The position numbers and the translations under genes were made by a program. Shown piece after piece: positions 1 to 8,653 of a stretch of DNA of 64,000 bases; the stretch's first letter is position 1, and each line of letters begins with the position of its first letter. A model generated the notes under the pieces. It was given only the letters and a program-made list of their open reading frames with translations. It was not told the DNA's origin and did no database searches. This DNA comes from Jiangella gansuensis DSM 44835 (lineage in GTDB: Bacteria; Actinomycetota; Actinomycetes; Jiangellales; Jiangellaceae): NCBI RefSeq assembly GCF_000515395.1, contig NZ_KI911782.1, positions 2,664,606-2,728,605 on the forward strand, given 5' to 3'.

Positions 1-188
1 AACTTGGTGCCCGTGGCGAACAGTTCCGCGCCGCAGGCCCGGCACGAGTACACATAGGGCTGGTCGTCGGCGTGTTCCAGCGGGCTGGTGCCGGCCCGTT
101 CGGTGCCGGCCTCACGCAGCACGTGGTACTCCTCGGGCGTCAGTTCCGCCCGCCACTCGGCATCGCTCTTGTCCACCTCATAAGGCAT
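1..188 (-). CDS. msrB: Peptide-methionine (R)-S-oxide reductase, N-terminal part
   Basis: The gene enters the window from its start at 188 and is cut by the window edge after about 62 residues. The visible protein has the MsrB opening (KSDAEWRAELTPEEYHVLREAGTE), then the CRACG cysteine pair that forms half of the structural zinc site, followed by LFATGTK. MsrB reduces methionine-R-sulfoxide in oxidised proteins using thioredoxin. The catalytic cysteine lies beyond the window and cannot be checked. The gene is divergent from the short DoxX-like fragment on the plus strand. Confidence 0.9.
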   Translation of the reverse strand, partial: MPYEVDKSDAEWRAELTPEEYHVLREAGTERAGTSPLEHADDQPYVYSCRACGAELFATGTK

Positions 189-282
189 GACACCGAACCT
201 AGTCGGGTCCGGCCGGAAAGGCGGCATGGCGTCGGAGATCAGGGGGAATCCTGACCATGGAACCCCTGATCTGGGAGGCGTC

Positions 283-447
283 ATGGACGTGCTGATCCTC
301 ATCGGGCGGATCCTGTTCGCTGTCGTCTTCGTCGGCAGCTCAGTGGCCCATCTCACCGACAAGGGGTCGATGGCCGGGTACGCCGAGAGCCGCGGTGTGC
401 GGCCAGACGCCCCGTTCACGCTCACCGATCCGCTGTTCGACGTGTAG
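283..447 (+). pseudogene. DoxX-family membrane protein, truncated N-terminal fragment
   Basis: An ATG at 283 with a GGGAGG ribosome site 5 bp upstream starts a 54-residue frame. It begins with one hydrophobic helix (ILIGRILFAVVFVGSSVAHL) and then a typical DoxX loop ending in GVRPDAP, and stops soon after. DoxX proteins normally have four helices and about 120-150 residues, so roughly two thirds is missing. The convergent LigD-like gene begins 25 bp downstream, leaving no room for the rest. It is either a remnant or a very short membrane peptide; I favour the remnant. A longer reading from an ATG at 187 is possible but lacks a ribosome site. Confidence 0.5.
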
Positions 448-471
448 CGGTGCACCGTCCCCACGGGGCGG

Positions 472-1518
472 TCAGTCGAAGGTGGCGCGGCGGGAGGGCT
501 GCACGCGCAGGGGCTCGCCGGGCATCTTCGGGTACTCCGGCGGGTACGGCATGTCGCCGAGGTCGTGGTCGCGTTCGTCGCGGGCGGCCAGTTCCAGCAG
601 CGGCTCCAGGGAGTACGCGACCTCCGCCACCGCAGCGTGCGGGTCGCCGACCGAGGCGAACCGGGCCGGCATGGTGGTGATGTCGAAGTCCTCGGGCCGG
701 GCGTCGTCGACCTCGTCCCAGCGCAGCGGCGCGGAGACCGTCGCGCGCGGCCGCGGCCGCACAGAGTAGGCCGAGGCGATGGTGCGGTCGCGGGCCATCT
801 GGTTGAAGTCGATGAAGATGCGCTCGCCGCGTTCTTCCTTCCACCAGCTCATGGTGACGTGGTCGGGCATGCGCCGTTCCAGCTCGCGCCCGAACGCGAT
901 GACCGCGCGCCGGGCCTGCACGAAGTCCCACTCGGGCCGCACCGGCACGTACAGGTGCAGGCCGCGACCGCCGGACGTCTTCGGGAAACCCTCCATGCCC
1001 AGGTCGTGCAGGAGCGCCCGGGCCTCGTGGGCGACCTTGATGGCGTCGGCGTAGTCGGTGCCCGGCTGCGGGTCGAGGTCGATGCGCAGCTGGTCGGGAT
1101 GATCGACGTCGCCGCGGCGCACCGGCCACGGGTGGAACGTCAGCGTGCCCAGGTTGGCGGCCCAGGCGACGACGGCCACCTCGGTGGGGCAGACCTCGTC
1201 GGCGGTGCGTCCGCTCGGGAACGTCACCTGCGAGGTCTCGACCCACGACGGCGCACCCTTCGGCACCCGCTTCTGGTAGAAGGCGTCGCCGCGGTTGTCC
1301 TGCCGGGTGGAGAGCCGAGCGCCTTCGAAGACGCCGGCCGGCCAGCGCTCCAGGGTGGTGGGCCGGTCGCGCAGCGCGCCCAGGATGCCGTCGCCCACGG
1401 CGAGGAAATACTTGACGACGTCGCGCTTGGTGAGCCCACGCTCGGGAAAGTACACCTTGCTGGGGCTGGACACCCGGACAGTGCGGCCGCCGGCCTCGAT
1501 CTCGATGGCTTCCTTCAT
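472..1518 (-). CDS. LigD-type primase/polymerase domain protein (NHEJ polymerase)
   Basis: This 348-residue stand-alone protein matches the polymerase (PolDom) module of bacterial LigD, an archaeo-eukaryotic primase-fold enzyme that fills gaps at broken DNA ends, preferring ribonucleotides. The metal-binding DLD is at residues 147-149 (RIDLDPQPG), with the conserved LTFHPWP just before it and KTSGGRGLHLYVPV after it. The ligase and nuclease modules of full LigD are absent. The start at 1518 overlaps the end of the upstream gene by 4 bp (ATGA), so the two are translationally coupled; longer in-frame readings run into that neighbour. A LigC-like ligase lies just upstream, but no Ku gene is in the window. 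Confidence 0.9.
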   Translation of the reverse strand: MKEAIEIEAGGRTVRVSSPSKVYFPERGLTKRDVVKYFLAVGDGILGALRDRPTTLERWPAGVFEGARLSTRQDNRGDAFYQKRVPKGAPSWVETSQVTFPSGRTADEVCPTEVAVVAWAANLGTLTFHPWPVRRGDVDHPDQLRIDLDPQPGTDYADAIKVAHEARALLHDLGMEGFPKTSGGRGLHLYVPVRPEWDFVQARRAVIAFGRELERRMPDHVTMSWWKEERGERIFIDFNQMARDRTIASAYSVRPRPRATVSAPLRWDEVDDARPEDFDITTMPARFASVGDPHAAVAEVAYSLEPLLELAARDERDHDLGDMPYPPEYPKMPGEPLRVQPSRRATFD

Positions 1519-2066
1519 GCGGTGTCGTTGTCGATGCGGTGGTTGTGCTCCTGCGCGGCCTCGGCCTCCCAGTCCGGTTCGCCGCGGGCCAGCAGGTGGA
1601 GCACCGGCACCTGGAGCCGGCGGCGGGCCCGCGCGGTCCAGTCGACGTGGAACAGCTCGGCGATCACGTGCGGCCGGGTGAGGATGATGACCTCGGCGGC
1701 GCCACACTCCTGCACCAGGGTGCACAGGCGATCCAGCGGATCGGTCGCGGTGACCTCGCCGCCGGCCTGGGCGCCGACACCGGCGAACGCGCGCAGCGAT
1801 TCGGCCAGCGCCTGCTTGCTCGCCTCGCGGATCTCCTCGTGCACCCGCTCCAGGTCAGCCTCGTCGACGTACATGGCGGCGGTGCCCATGACCTCGCTCG
1901 CCGCGAGGGAGCCGATGGTGGATTCGACCCGGCTGGCGGCATCCTCGACAGGGATCAGGACGTGGTAATGCACCGGCTCAGGGGTATCGGTGTGGAGCGC
2001 GACGATCTGCCGGGCATCCCACTCGCCGACAGGCTCTTCGACCAGTACCACGATGTTGTACGACAT
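1515..2066 (-). CDS. Hypothetical protein coupled to the LigD-like polymerase
   Basis: A 183-residue soluble protein starting at an ATG preceded by a strong GGAGGTGG. Its N-terminus (YNIVVLVEEPVGEWDARQIVALH) and a central hydrophobic beta segment (AAEVIILTRPHVIAEL) resemble the alternating strand/helix layout of universal-stress-like alpha/beta proteins, with a charged helix in between (DLERVHEEIREASKQ). I do not recognise a catalytic motif and assign no activity. It overlaps the polymerase gene by 4 bp, which implies shared expression and perhaps a role alongside end-joining. Confidence 0.75.
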   Translation of the reverse strand: MSYNIVVLVEEPVGEWDARQIVALHTDTPEPVHYHVLIPVEDAASRVESTIGSLAASEVMGTAAMYVDEADLERVHEEIREASKQALAESLRAFAGVGAQAGGEVTATDPLDRLCTLVQECGAAEVIILTRPHVIAELFHVDWTARARRRLQVPVLHLLARGEPDWEAEAAQEHNHRIDNDTA

Positions 2067-2276
2067 GGCCCACCTCCACGGGTCGGCGCCGGGCTCGGCG
2101 TCGGCATGGTCCGGCACCATACAGGGCTGCCTCCATTGTCCCTCAGACCCGGCAGCATAGGCGAGACCGACGTCCGGTGCGGGCCGGACGCGCCAGCGTT
2201 GACCGGCCGGCGGGGGCCGCAGGCGCCGCCCGGTGCGCGCCGGCCGCGCGACGCTTCACCGGCCGCGGCCAGGGGT

Positions 2277-3353
2277 TCAGACGCGGCCGGTGGCAAGGAC
2301 GTCGGCGAGGTCGAACTTCACCGGCTCCTCCAGTTGGGCGTACGTACACGATCGCGGCTCGCGGTCGGGCCGCCAGCGCACGAACTGCGCCGTGTGCCGG
2401 AACCGCACGCCTTCCATGTGGTCGTACCGCACCTCGACCACCCGCTCGGGGCGCAGTGGCACGAACGAGAGGTCCTTGCCAGCACTCCAGCGGCTGTACT
2501 CGGCGTTGCGCGGGGTGCGGGTGCCTTCCTCCTGCTTCGCCCACGACCAGGGGTGGTCGTCGAACGAGGTGACCAGCGGCTGCAGCTCCTCGAAGAGCTC
2601 CTGGCGCCGTGCCATGGGAAACGCCCCGATGACCCCGACGCTGGCCAGGACGCCGTCGTCGTCGTACAGGCCCAGAAGCAGCGAGCCGATGCGGTCCGGG
2701 CCGCTCTTGTGCACCCGATAGCCGGCGACCACACAGTCGGCGGTGCGCTCGTGCTTGATCTTGAACATGACCCGCTTGTCGGGCTGGTAGGTGCCGTCCA
2801 ACGGTTTGGCGATGACGCCGTCGAGCCCGGCGCCCTCGAACTGATGGAACCACTGCTCGGCCAGCGCCTTGTCGGTGGTGGCGGCGGTGACGTGGACGGG
2901 GGCATCGGCGCTGGCCAGCGCGTCGACGAGGGCGGCGCGCCGCTCGCGGAACGGCCGGCCGGTGTAGTCGGTGTCGTCGAGCGCCAGCAGGTCGAACGCG
3001 ACGAACCGGGCGGGGGTGGTCTCGGACAGCATGGTCACCCGGCTGACGGCGGGGTGGATGCGCTGCTGCAGCAGTTCGAAGTCGAGGCGGTCGCCGGACG
3101 GGCCGATGAGCACGATCTCGCCGTCGATGACGCACCGCGGCGGCAACTGCGCGCGGAAGGCCTCGACCAGCTCCGGGAAGTAGCGTGTCATGGGCCGCTC
3201 GTTGCGGCTGCCGATCTCGACCTTGTCGCCGTCGCGGAAGATGACCGAGCGGAAGCCGTCCCACTTCGGCTCGAAGCTGAGATCGCCGTCGGGGATGCCC
3301 TTGACGGGCTTGGCCAGCATGGGCGCCACGGGCGGCAGGACCGGGAGTCGCAT
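2277..3353 (-). CDS. ligC: ATP-dependent DNA ligase, LigC type
   Basis: The 358-residue protein is a minimal ATP-dependent ligase. The nucleotidyl-transfer lysine is K30 in EPKWDGFR (motif I); a conserved DGEIVL element (motif III) follows about 70 residues later, and VIAKPLDG and KIKHERTADCVV correspond to motifs IV and V. The C-terminal part forms the OB-fold. The start at 3353 (MRLPVLPPVAPMLAKP) matches the family start; the longer frame to 3467 would run through a dispersed palindromic repeat. It lies about 210 bp upstream of the two-gene polymerase unit on the same strand, consistent with a Ku/LigD-like end-joining or ribonucleotide-repair role. Confidence 0.92.
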   Translation of the reverse strand: MRLPVLPPVAPMLAKPVKGIPDGDLSFEPKWDGFRSVIFRDGDKVEIGSRNERPMTRYFPELVEAFRAQLPPRCVIDGEIVLIGPSGDRLDFELLQQRIHPAVSRVTMLSETTPARFVAFDLLALDDTDYTGRPFRERRAALVDALASADAPVHVTAATTDKALAEQWFHQFEGAGLDGVIAKPLDGTYQPDKRVMFKIKHERTADCVVAGYRVHKSGPDRIGSLLLGLYDDDGVLASVGVIGAFPMARRQELFEELQPLVTSFDDHPWSWAKQEEGTRTPRNAEYSRWSAGKDLSFVPLRPERVVEVRYDHMEGVRFRHTAQFVRWRPDREPRSCTYAQLEEPVKFDLADVLATGRV

Positions 3354-3404
3354 GCGGCTCAGTCTGGCACGCCGTTCCGACAGGGCAAGCCGCCATGCGG
3401 GCTT

Positions 3405-3468
3405 CTCCCGCTCCACCGGGCAAGCATGGGTGGTGGAGCGGGAACACCCCAACAGCCACGTGATCATG
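3405..3468 (+). repeat. Dispersed palindromic repeat, copy 1
   Basis: This intergenic element has a perfect 12-bp stem (TCCCGCTCCACC at 3406-3417 with GGTGGAGCGGGA at 3432-3443) around a loop containing GGCAAGCAT, followed by AACACCC and CACGTGATCATG. The same order of blocks recurs at 13283, 13901, 48605 and 48961. It sits upstream of the ligase gene and downstream of the RibD-like gene. Confidence 0.8.
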
Positions 3469-3474
3469 TGAGGG

Positions 3475-4167
3475 TCAGTCGCGCCGCGCCAGCCACCGCG
3501 ACAACAGCGTGCCGCCGTCCTCCAGCAGGTGCCCGAGCGTCCAGTCGCTCTCCAGCGCCTGCGGGGTCTCGACCAGACGCGCCGACCGCCCGCCGACCAT
3601 GGCCGGGGTCATCGTGTAGCACAGCTCGTCCAGGCAACCGGCGGCCACGAGGTGCCCGAGCAGGTACGGACCACCCTCGCAGAGGACGCGGGTGAGGCCC
3701 CGGTCGGTGAGTTCCCGCAGCGCCGTGTGCACGTCCACCGAGGTGTCGCCGGCGACGACGACGTCGGCGACCTCGGCGAGCGCGGTGCGCCGCTCAGCCG
3801 GTGCGGCGTCCACGGTGAGGATGATGGTGCGGTGCGTCGCCTCGGTGAACAGCGCAGCCGCGGGGTCCAGGTCCAGCCGGGCGCTGACGACGGCGATCGG
3901 CCGGGCGGCGGGTCCGTACTTCTCGGCGCGCACGGTGCCGGCGCCGGCCAGCACGACGTCGGACAGCCGCCGCAGCAGGGACAGGACGACGCGGTCCGGT
4001 GGGCTGGACACCGTCGCCGACCGGCCGTTGGGGCCCTGCGTCGCGCCGTCGAGGCTGGTGACCATGTTGGCGCGCACCCAGGAGGCCGTGCCGGAGAGCG
4101 CAGGGTAGGCGTAGGCCGCCTCGAGGTCGACGGGTCCAGGGGCCTGGGGCGGATAGAGCTGCTGCAC
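3475..4167 (-). CDS. RibD C-terminal-like pyrimidine reductase / dihydrofolate reductase family protein
   Basis: This 230-residue protein matches the reductase domain of RibD (DHFR fold), which uses NADPH to reduce the ribose of the pyrimidine riboflavin intermediate. Visible family features are NMVTSLDGA near residue 35, a Gly-rich LAGAGTVRAEKYG segment, and LCEGGPYLLGHLVAAGCLDELCYTMTP near the C-terminus. The deaminase domain of bifunctional RibD is absent. Such stand-alone actinobacterial members are often outside rib operons, and no riboflavin genes are here, so the substrate is uncertain. Start is a GTG at 4167. Confidence 0.85.
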   Translation of the reverse strand: MQQLYPPQAPGPVDLEAAYAYPALSGTASWVRANMVTSLDGATQGPNGRSATVSSPPDRVVLSLLRRLSDVVLAGAGTVRAEKYGPAARPIAVVSARLDLDPAAALFTEATHRTIILTVDAAPAERRTALAEVADVVVAGDTSVDVHTALRELTDRGLTRVLCEGGPYLLGHLVAAGCLDELCYTMTPAMVGGRSARLVETPQALESDWTLGHLLEDGGTLLSRWLARRD

Positions 4168-4190
4168 ACCAGAACCCTACGATCGAGGCC

Positions 4191-5228
4191 ATGCCGCAGC
4201 GCCTCGCCGACCGCCGGCCGGACGTCCCCGTGTCGCGGCTCATCGCCGACATGGTGCCGCCGCCCCGGTTCGACGCCGTCCGGTTCGAGACCTATCGGGC
4301 CGACCCAGCGGTGCCCAGCCAGGCGGCCGCGGTGGAGGTGGCCCGGGCGTTCGCGGCCTCCGTGGGCAGCACCGCGGGGCGGACTCGCGGCTGGCTGCGG
4401 CGGCGCGCCTCGTCGCCGGCGTCCGCACCGGCCGTCACCGGGCTGTACTTCGACGGCGGCTTCGGGGTCGGCAAGACGCACCTGCTGGCGTCGCTGTGGC
4501 ACGCCGCGGAGCTCCCGGCGGAGCAGAAGCTGTTCTGCACGTTCGTCGAGCTGACGAATCTGGCCGGGGCGCTCGGCTTCGCCCCGGCCGTCAGCGCGTT
4601 GAGCGCGCACCGGCTGGTCTGCGTCGACGAGTTCGAGCTGGACGACCCCGGCGACACCGTCCTCGTGTCCACCATGCTCGGCCGGCTCGCCGAACAGGGT
4701 GTCCGGCTCGCCGCCACCAGTAACACGCTGCCCGACCAGCTGGGGGAGGGCCGGTTCGCCGCGGCGGACTTCCTGCGCGAGATCCAGCGCCTGGCCGACC
4801 GCTTCCAGGTGGTGCGGGTCGAGGGTGAGGACTACCGGCACCGCGGCCTGCCACGCGCGCCCGACCCGGTCGCCGATGCCGTCGTCACTTCCAGCGCCAC
4901 CGGCGACGACGTCACGCTCGACGACTTCGACGCGCTCACCGCCCACCTCGCCACCGTGCACCCCTCGCGGTACGGGCCGTTGCTCGACGGCGTCCGGCGC
5001 GTGCACGTGCGCGGGGTCCGGACCGTCGACGACCAGGCGACGGCGCTGCGACTGGTGGTACTGGCCGACCGGCTCTACGACCTCGACGTACCCGTCGTCG
5101 CCGGCGGGGTGGCCCTGGACCGGCTGTTCACGCCGGAGCTGCTGGCCGGCGGCTACCGCAAGAAGTACGTCCGGGCGATCAGCCGGCTCACCGCGCTCAG
5201 CCGGGACGGCGCGGCATCAGCCGGGTGA
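4191..5228 (+). CDS. zapE: AFG1/ZapE-family AAA ATPase
   Basis: A 345-residue AAA-type ATPase. Walker A is GGFGVGKTHL at residues 89-98 and Walker B is LVCVDEFEL at 142-150. The spacing, the GLYFDGGFGVGKTHLLASL block and the later ATSNTLPDQLGEGRF sensor-1 segment are typical of the AFG1-like family; E. coli ZapE is a cell-division ATPase and the mitochondrial member helps degrade respiratory subunits. The gene is divergent from the RibD-like gene with 23 bp between starts, so promoters must overlap or lie inside the coding regions. It converges on the helicase gene. Confidence 0.88.
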   Translation: MPQRLADRRPDVPVSRLIADMVPPPRFDAVRFETYRADPAVPSQAAAVEVARAFAASVGSTAGRTRGWLRRRASSPASAPAVTGLYFDGGFGVGKTHLLASLWHAAELPAEQKLFCTFVELTNLAGALGFAPAVSALSAHRLVCVDEFELDDPGDTVLVSTMLGRLAEQGVRLAATSNTLPDQLGEGRFAAADFLREIQRLADRFQVVRVEGEDYRHRGLPRAPDPVADAVVTSSATGDDVTLDDFDALTAHLATVHPSRYGPLLDGVRRVHVRGVRTVDDQATALRLVVLADRLYDLDVPVVAGGVALDRLFTPELLAGGYRKKYVRAISRLTALSRDGAASAG

Positions 5229-5242
5229 TCGACAGGGCGTCA

Positions 5243-7558
5243 CTACCCCTCCACGGACAGCAACCCCCTGTCGATCACCGGCGGGAGCGGCGCCGTGTGC
5301 ACCAGGATCAGCCGCTGCGTCGGCCGGGTGACGGCGACGTAGAGGTCGGTGGCGCCGCGCGCGGACTCCACCAGGAGCTCCGCGGGCTCCACCACGACCA
5401 CCACGTCGAACTCCAGCCCCTTGGCCTGGCTCACGGTCAGCACCGTGACCGGCGCGTCGAGGGCGTCGGCGCTGGTGGCCTGTGACACGGCGTCCGGCAG
5501 CGCGTCCGCCAGACCGGCGTGCACCGTGTCGAGCCGGGCGGCCGGGACGATGACCGCTACCCGACCCGGCCCGATGGCGTCGATCTCGGCCCGTGCCAGG
5601 TCGGCCAGCCGGGGGAGCAGGTCGTCCGCGCCCACGCGTACCGACCGCGGCCGTTCCCCGGTGGAGCGCACCGAGGTGGGCGGGTGCAGGTCCGGGGCGA
5701 TCGACGCCAGCACGCTGGCAGCCAGGTCCATGACCTCGCTCGGTGTGCGGTAGTTGACCGTCAGCGTCTCCTGTCGCCACCGGCCCGGCACGTGCGGTTC
5801 GAGCACGTCCGCCCACGAGCGGGCGCCCGCGGCAGCCCCGGTCTGGGCGATGTCGCCGACGACGGTCATGGAACGGCCCGGGGCCCGGCGCATGACCATC
5901 CGCCAGGCCATCGGGGACAGTTCCTGTGCCTCGTCGACGATGACGTGCCCGTACGACCAGGTGCGGTCGGCGCCGGCACGTTCGGCGACGCTGCGACGGG
6001 CCTCACCACTGCGGTAGCGGGCCGCCACCACCTCCGGGTCGACCGGGACGTCCAGGTCCAGCTCGTCGAGCAGTTCGCGGGCGTACTGGACCTCGGCCTC
6101 CTCACGCAGCCGGGCCAGCCGGGCGGCCTCGTCCGGGTCGTCGACCTCGCCCAGCAGTTCGGCCGCCTCGTCGAGCAACGGAACGTCGGCCGTGGTCCAG
6201 GCCGCGCCGTCACGGTCCTCGGTGCGCAGGAGCAGCGCCCGCTCGGCGTCGGTGAGCGCGCCCGCGGCGGCGTCGAGCCGGCGCTGCGAGCCGAACAGGT
6301 CGGCGAGCAGCCGCTGCGGCGTCAAGGCCGGCCAGAGCTCGTCCAGCAGCGCGGCGATCGCAGGCTCATCGGCGAGGTCCCTGCGGATCTCGGCGAGATC
6401 GTCGTCGTCCAGGGAGTCCCCCAGCAGCCGGGCCTGCTCGGTGGCGAGGTGATTGAGCAGCTCACGGACGAAGACACTGCGCGCGATGTTGTGCGGGCGC
6501 CGGGATCGCCGGGCCCGGGTGCGCGCGGCCCGGACCGCCGGCGGCTCGAGGGTCAGCTCCAGCCGGTCGACCTTCAGCTCCACCGGGCCGTCCAGGAGGC
6601 GCTGCCGGTCGCGCACCGCGGCGGCGATGACCTCGGCCATCCGCGGGTCACCCTTCACGACGGCGACGGCATCCGGCTCGCCCTCGCCGTCGGCCTCGAC
6701 CCCGGGTACCAGTTCGCCGACGGTGGACAACACCACGCCGGTTTCGCCCAGCGACGGCAGCACCTGGTCGATGTAGTGCAGGAACGTCCGGTTCGGGCCG
6801 ACCACCAGGACGCCGTTCGAGCTGAGCCGGTCGCGATGGGTGTAGAGCAGGTAGGCCGCGCGGTGCAGCGCCGCCACCGTCTTGCCGGTACCCGGGCCGC
6901 CCTGGACCACCAGCACGCCGGCCAGGGGCGAGCGGATGATGCGGTCCTGCTCGGCCTGGATGGTGGCGACGATGTCGGACATGCGGCCGGTGCGGTGCGC
7001 CGTCAGGGACGCCAGCAGCGCGGCCTCGCCGCGTAGCGTGCCCTGACCGCCGGCCGGCATCGCATCCAGGTCGAACACCTCGTCGTCGACCGACAGCACG
7101 GTACGCAGCTTCGTCTGGATGTGCCGGCGGCGCACCACATCGCCGTGGTCGGCGGCGGTGGCACGGTAGAACGGTTCGGCGGCCGGAGCGCGCCAGTCGA
7201 TCAGCAGCTGCTCGTATTCGTCGTCGGACAGGCCGATGCGGCCGATGTACGACGTCGGCCCGTCGCGGAAGTCGAGCCGGCCGAAGCACAGCCCGCGGTC
7301 CACGCTGCCCAGCCGTTCCAGCCGTTCCAGATCCCGCGCCACGAACGCCTCGCGGTCCCATACCGCCTGGTGTGTGCCGCCGCGTTCGCGGTACAGCGTG
7401 GCGAGCCGTTCGGCGAGCCGGGCCCGGAGTTCGTCGAGCCGTTCGTACAGCCGGGAAATGTACGGCTGTTCTTCAGCCACCGCGTCGTCGCGCCGCGCCG
7501 GTTCCTGTGCCGTGCCGTCACCCGAAAGGCGATTTGACAGATTCGCTTCCGTATTCAT
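5243..7558 (-). CDS. HelD/HelR-like UvrD-family ATPase (RNA polymerase recycling)
   Basis: The 771-residue protein has the HelD layout: an N-terminal charged coiled region (about residues 30-80) that in HelD enters RNA polymerase, then a superfamily 1 helicase core with Walker A QGGPGTGKT at 219-227, IVDEAQELSP as motif II, VVGDIAQTG as motif III and VSQAKGLEFDVVVVVEP near the end. HelD proteins pull RNA polymerase off DNA and recycle it; the actinobacterial HelR group also confers rifamycin tolerance. I looked for a rifamycin-associated palindrome upstream and saw none. The start at 7558 has only a distant AAAGGGA. Confidence 0.87.
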   Translation of the reverse strand: MNTEANLSNRLSGDGTAQEPARRDDAVAEEQPYISRLYERLDELRARLAERLATLYRERGGTHQAVWDREAFVARDLERLERLGSVDRGLCFGRLDFRDGPTSYIGRIGLSDDEYEQLLIDWRAPAAEPFYRATAADHGDVVRRRHIQTKLRTVLSVDDEVFDLDAMPAGGQGTLRGEAALLASLTAHRTGRMSDIVATIQAEQDRIIRSPLAGVLVVQGGPGTGKTVAALHRAAYLLYTHRDRLSSNGVLVVGPNRTFLHYIDQVLPSLGETGVVLSTVGELVPGVEADGEGEPDAVAVVKGDPRMAEVIAAAVRDRQRLLDGPVELKVDRLELTLEPPAVRAARTRARRSRRPHNIARSVFVRELLNHLATEQARLLGDSLDDDDLAEIRRDLADEPAIAALLDELWPALTPQRLLADLFGSQRRLDAAAGALTDAERALLLRTEDRDGAAWTTADVPLLDEAAELLGEVDDPDEAARLARLREEAEVQYARELLDELDLDVPVDPEVVAARYRSGEARRSVAERAGADRTWSYGHVIVDEAQELSPMAWRMVMRRAPGRSMTVVGDIAQTGAAAGARSWADVLEPHVPGRWRQETLTVNYRTPSEVMDLAASVLASIAPDLHPPTSVRSTGERPRSVRVGADDLLPRLADLARAEIDAIGPGRVAVIVPAARLDTVHAGLADALPDAVSQATSADALDAPVTVLTVSQAKGLEFDVVVVVEPAELLVESARGATDLYVAVTRPTQRLILVHTAPLPPVIDRGLLSVEG

Positions 7559-7682
7559 AGGCTGGATGACGTTCCCTTTCCTGGGCCCACATTCGACTCC
7601 CGTTGAGTCGCATCGACTTCCGCCGAATCGCTGATTATAGCGCTACTCTCCGGCCGCATTCGTTCTCGGTTAGAGTTGCCCG

Positions 7683-8525
7683 ATGACGCAGGCTTCCTGG
7701 TCGCAGCTGCTCCGCCCGCCGGCCGGCCCGGTCGACCTCACCGCCGTCGACCCGCGCGCCACTCCCGGCTTCACGGGGAAGAAGGCCGACGGGCAGGCGG
7801 CGCTGCTGGCGCTCGAGCCCACCATCACCGACCTGCAGGAGCGGCTCTACGCCCACGGCCGCACCGACGGTCAGCGTCGATTGCTGCTGGTCACCCAGGG
7901 TATGGACACCTCCGGCAAGGGCGGCACCATGCGCAAGACGGTGGGCCTGATGGACCCGCAGGGCGTGGTCATCAAGGCATTCGGCGCGCCGACCGACACC
8001 GAGAAGCGGCGCGGGTTCCTGTGGCGCATTCGCCAAGCGCTCCCACCTGGCGGAAAGGTGGGCGTGTTCGACCGCAGCCACTACGAGGACGTCCTGGTGG
8101 CGCGGGTGCGCTCGCTGGCCTCGAAGGCCACGATCGAGCGGCGGTACGACGCCATCAACGAGTTCGAGCAGGAGTTGGCGGAGTCCGGCTGTGTCGTCGT
8201 CAAGGTCATGCTGCACATTTCTCGCGATGAACAGAAGGCGCGCCTGGCCGAGCGGTTGGACAACCCCACCAAGTACTGGAAATACAATCCCAAGGACATC
8301 GACGACCGCAAACTCTGGGACGACTTCCAACACGCTTACGAGATCGCGCTGGAGCGGTGCAACACCGACACGGCGCCATGGCATGTCATCCCCGCGGACC
8401 GCAAGTGGTACCGCAACCTGGCGGTCGCCCACCTGCTCGTCGAGCACCTGGAGGGCATGGGGCTCAGCTGGCCCCCGGCCGACTTCGACATCGAGGCCGA
8501 GAAGGCCCGTCTCGCCGTGTCCTGA
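7683..8525 (+). CDS. ppk2: Polyphosphate kinase 2 family protein
   Basis: This 280-residue protein belongs to PPK2, which transfers phosphate between polyphosphate and nucleotides. Walker A is GMDTSGKGG at 73-81; the lid and Walker B region contains GVFDRSHYEDVLVARV near residues 130-145, and KVMLHISRDEQKARLAERL follows. One-domain members of this size usually phosphorylate AMP or ADP, but the exact substrate cannot be read. The start lies only a few bases after TTAGAGT, suggesting a short or absent leader. It is divergent from the HelD-like gene across an AT-richer spacer. Confidence 0.93.
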   Translation: MTQASWSQLLRPPAGPVDLTAVDPRATPGFTGKKADGQAALLALEPTITDLQERLYAHGRTDGQRRLLLVTQGMDTSGKGGTMRKTVGLMDPQGVVIKAFGAPTDTEKRRGFLWRIRQALPPGGKVGVFDRSHYEDVLVARVRSLASKATIERRYDAINEFEQELAESGCVVVKVMLHISRDEQKARLAERLDNPTKYWKYNPKDIDDRKLWDDFQHAYEIALERCNTDTAPWHVIPADRKWYRNLAVAHLLVEHLEGMGLSWPPADFDIEAEKARLAVS

Positions 8526-8546
8526 GCCGGTTCGCGAGCCGCCGCC

Positions 8547-8564
8547 TACTCCCAGGGGAGTAGC
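8547..8564. promoter_or_regulatory. Perfect palindrome CTACTCCC-AG-GGGAGTAG
   Basis: An 8-bp perfect inverted repeat with a 2-base centre lies 22 bp after ppk2, flanked by near-matching GCCG/CGGC. A third half-site-like GGCTACTCG follows at 8578-8586. It could end ppk2 transcription, but there is no T-run and the short loop fits a protein-binding site for the downstream hemA-like/whiB pair equally well. Confidence 0.4.
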
Positions 8565-8653
8565 CGGCAGCGCGTCGGCTACTCGAACCTGCGTACGTGG
8601 GGGCCGTCCCCGAGCGGACGACCTCCGCGAGCGAGACGACGAGGATCACTGCC

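Noticed and set aside
1539-3695. 718-residue open frame on the plus strand
   Set aside because: It lies antisense to the polymerase-linked gene and ligase, has the compositional bias of GC-rich shadow frames and no recognisable domain.
7559-7682. Rifamycin-associated element upstream of the HelD-like gene
   Set aside because: Only a short CGACT-N7-AGTCG dyad is present; nothing resembles the 19-bp element I recall for HelR promoters.
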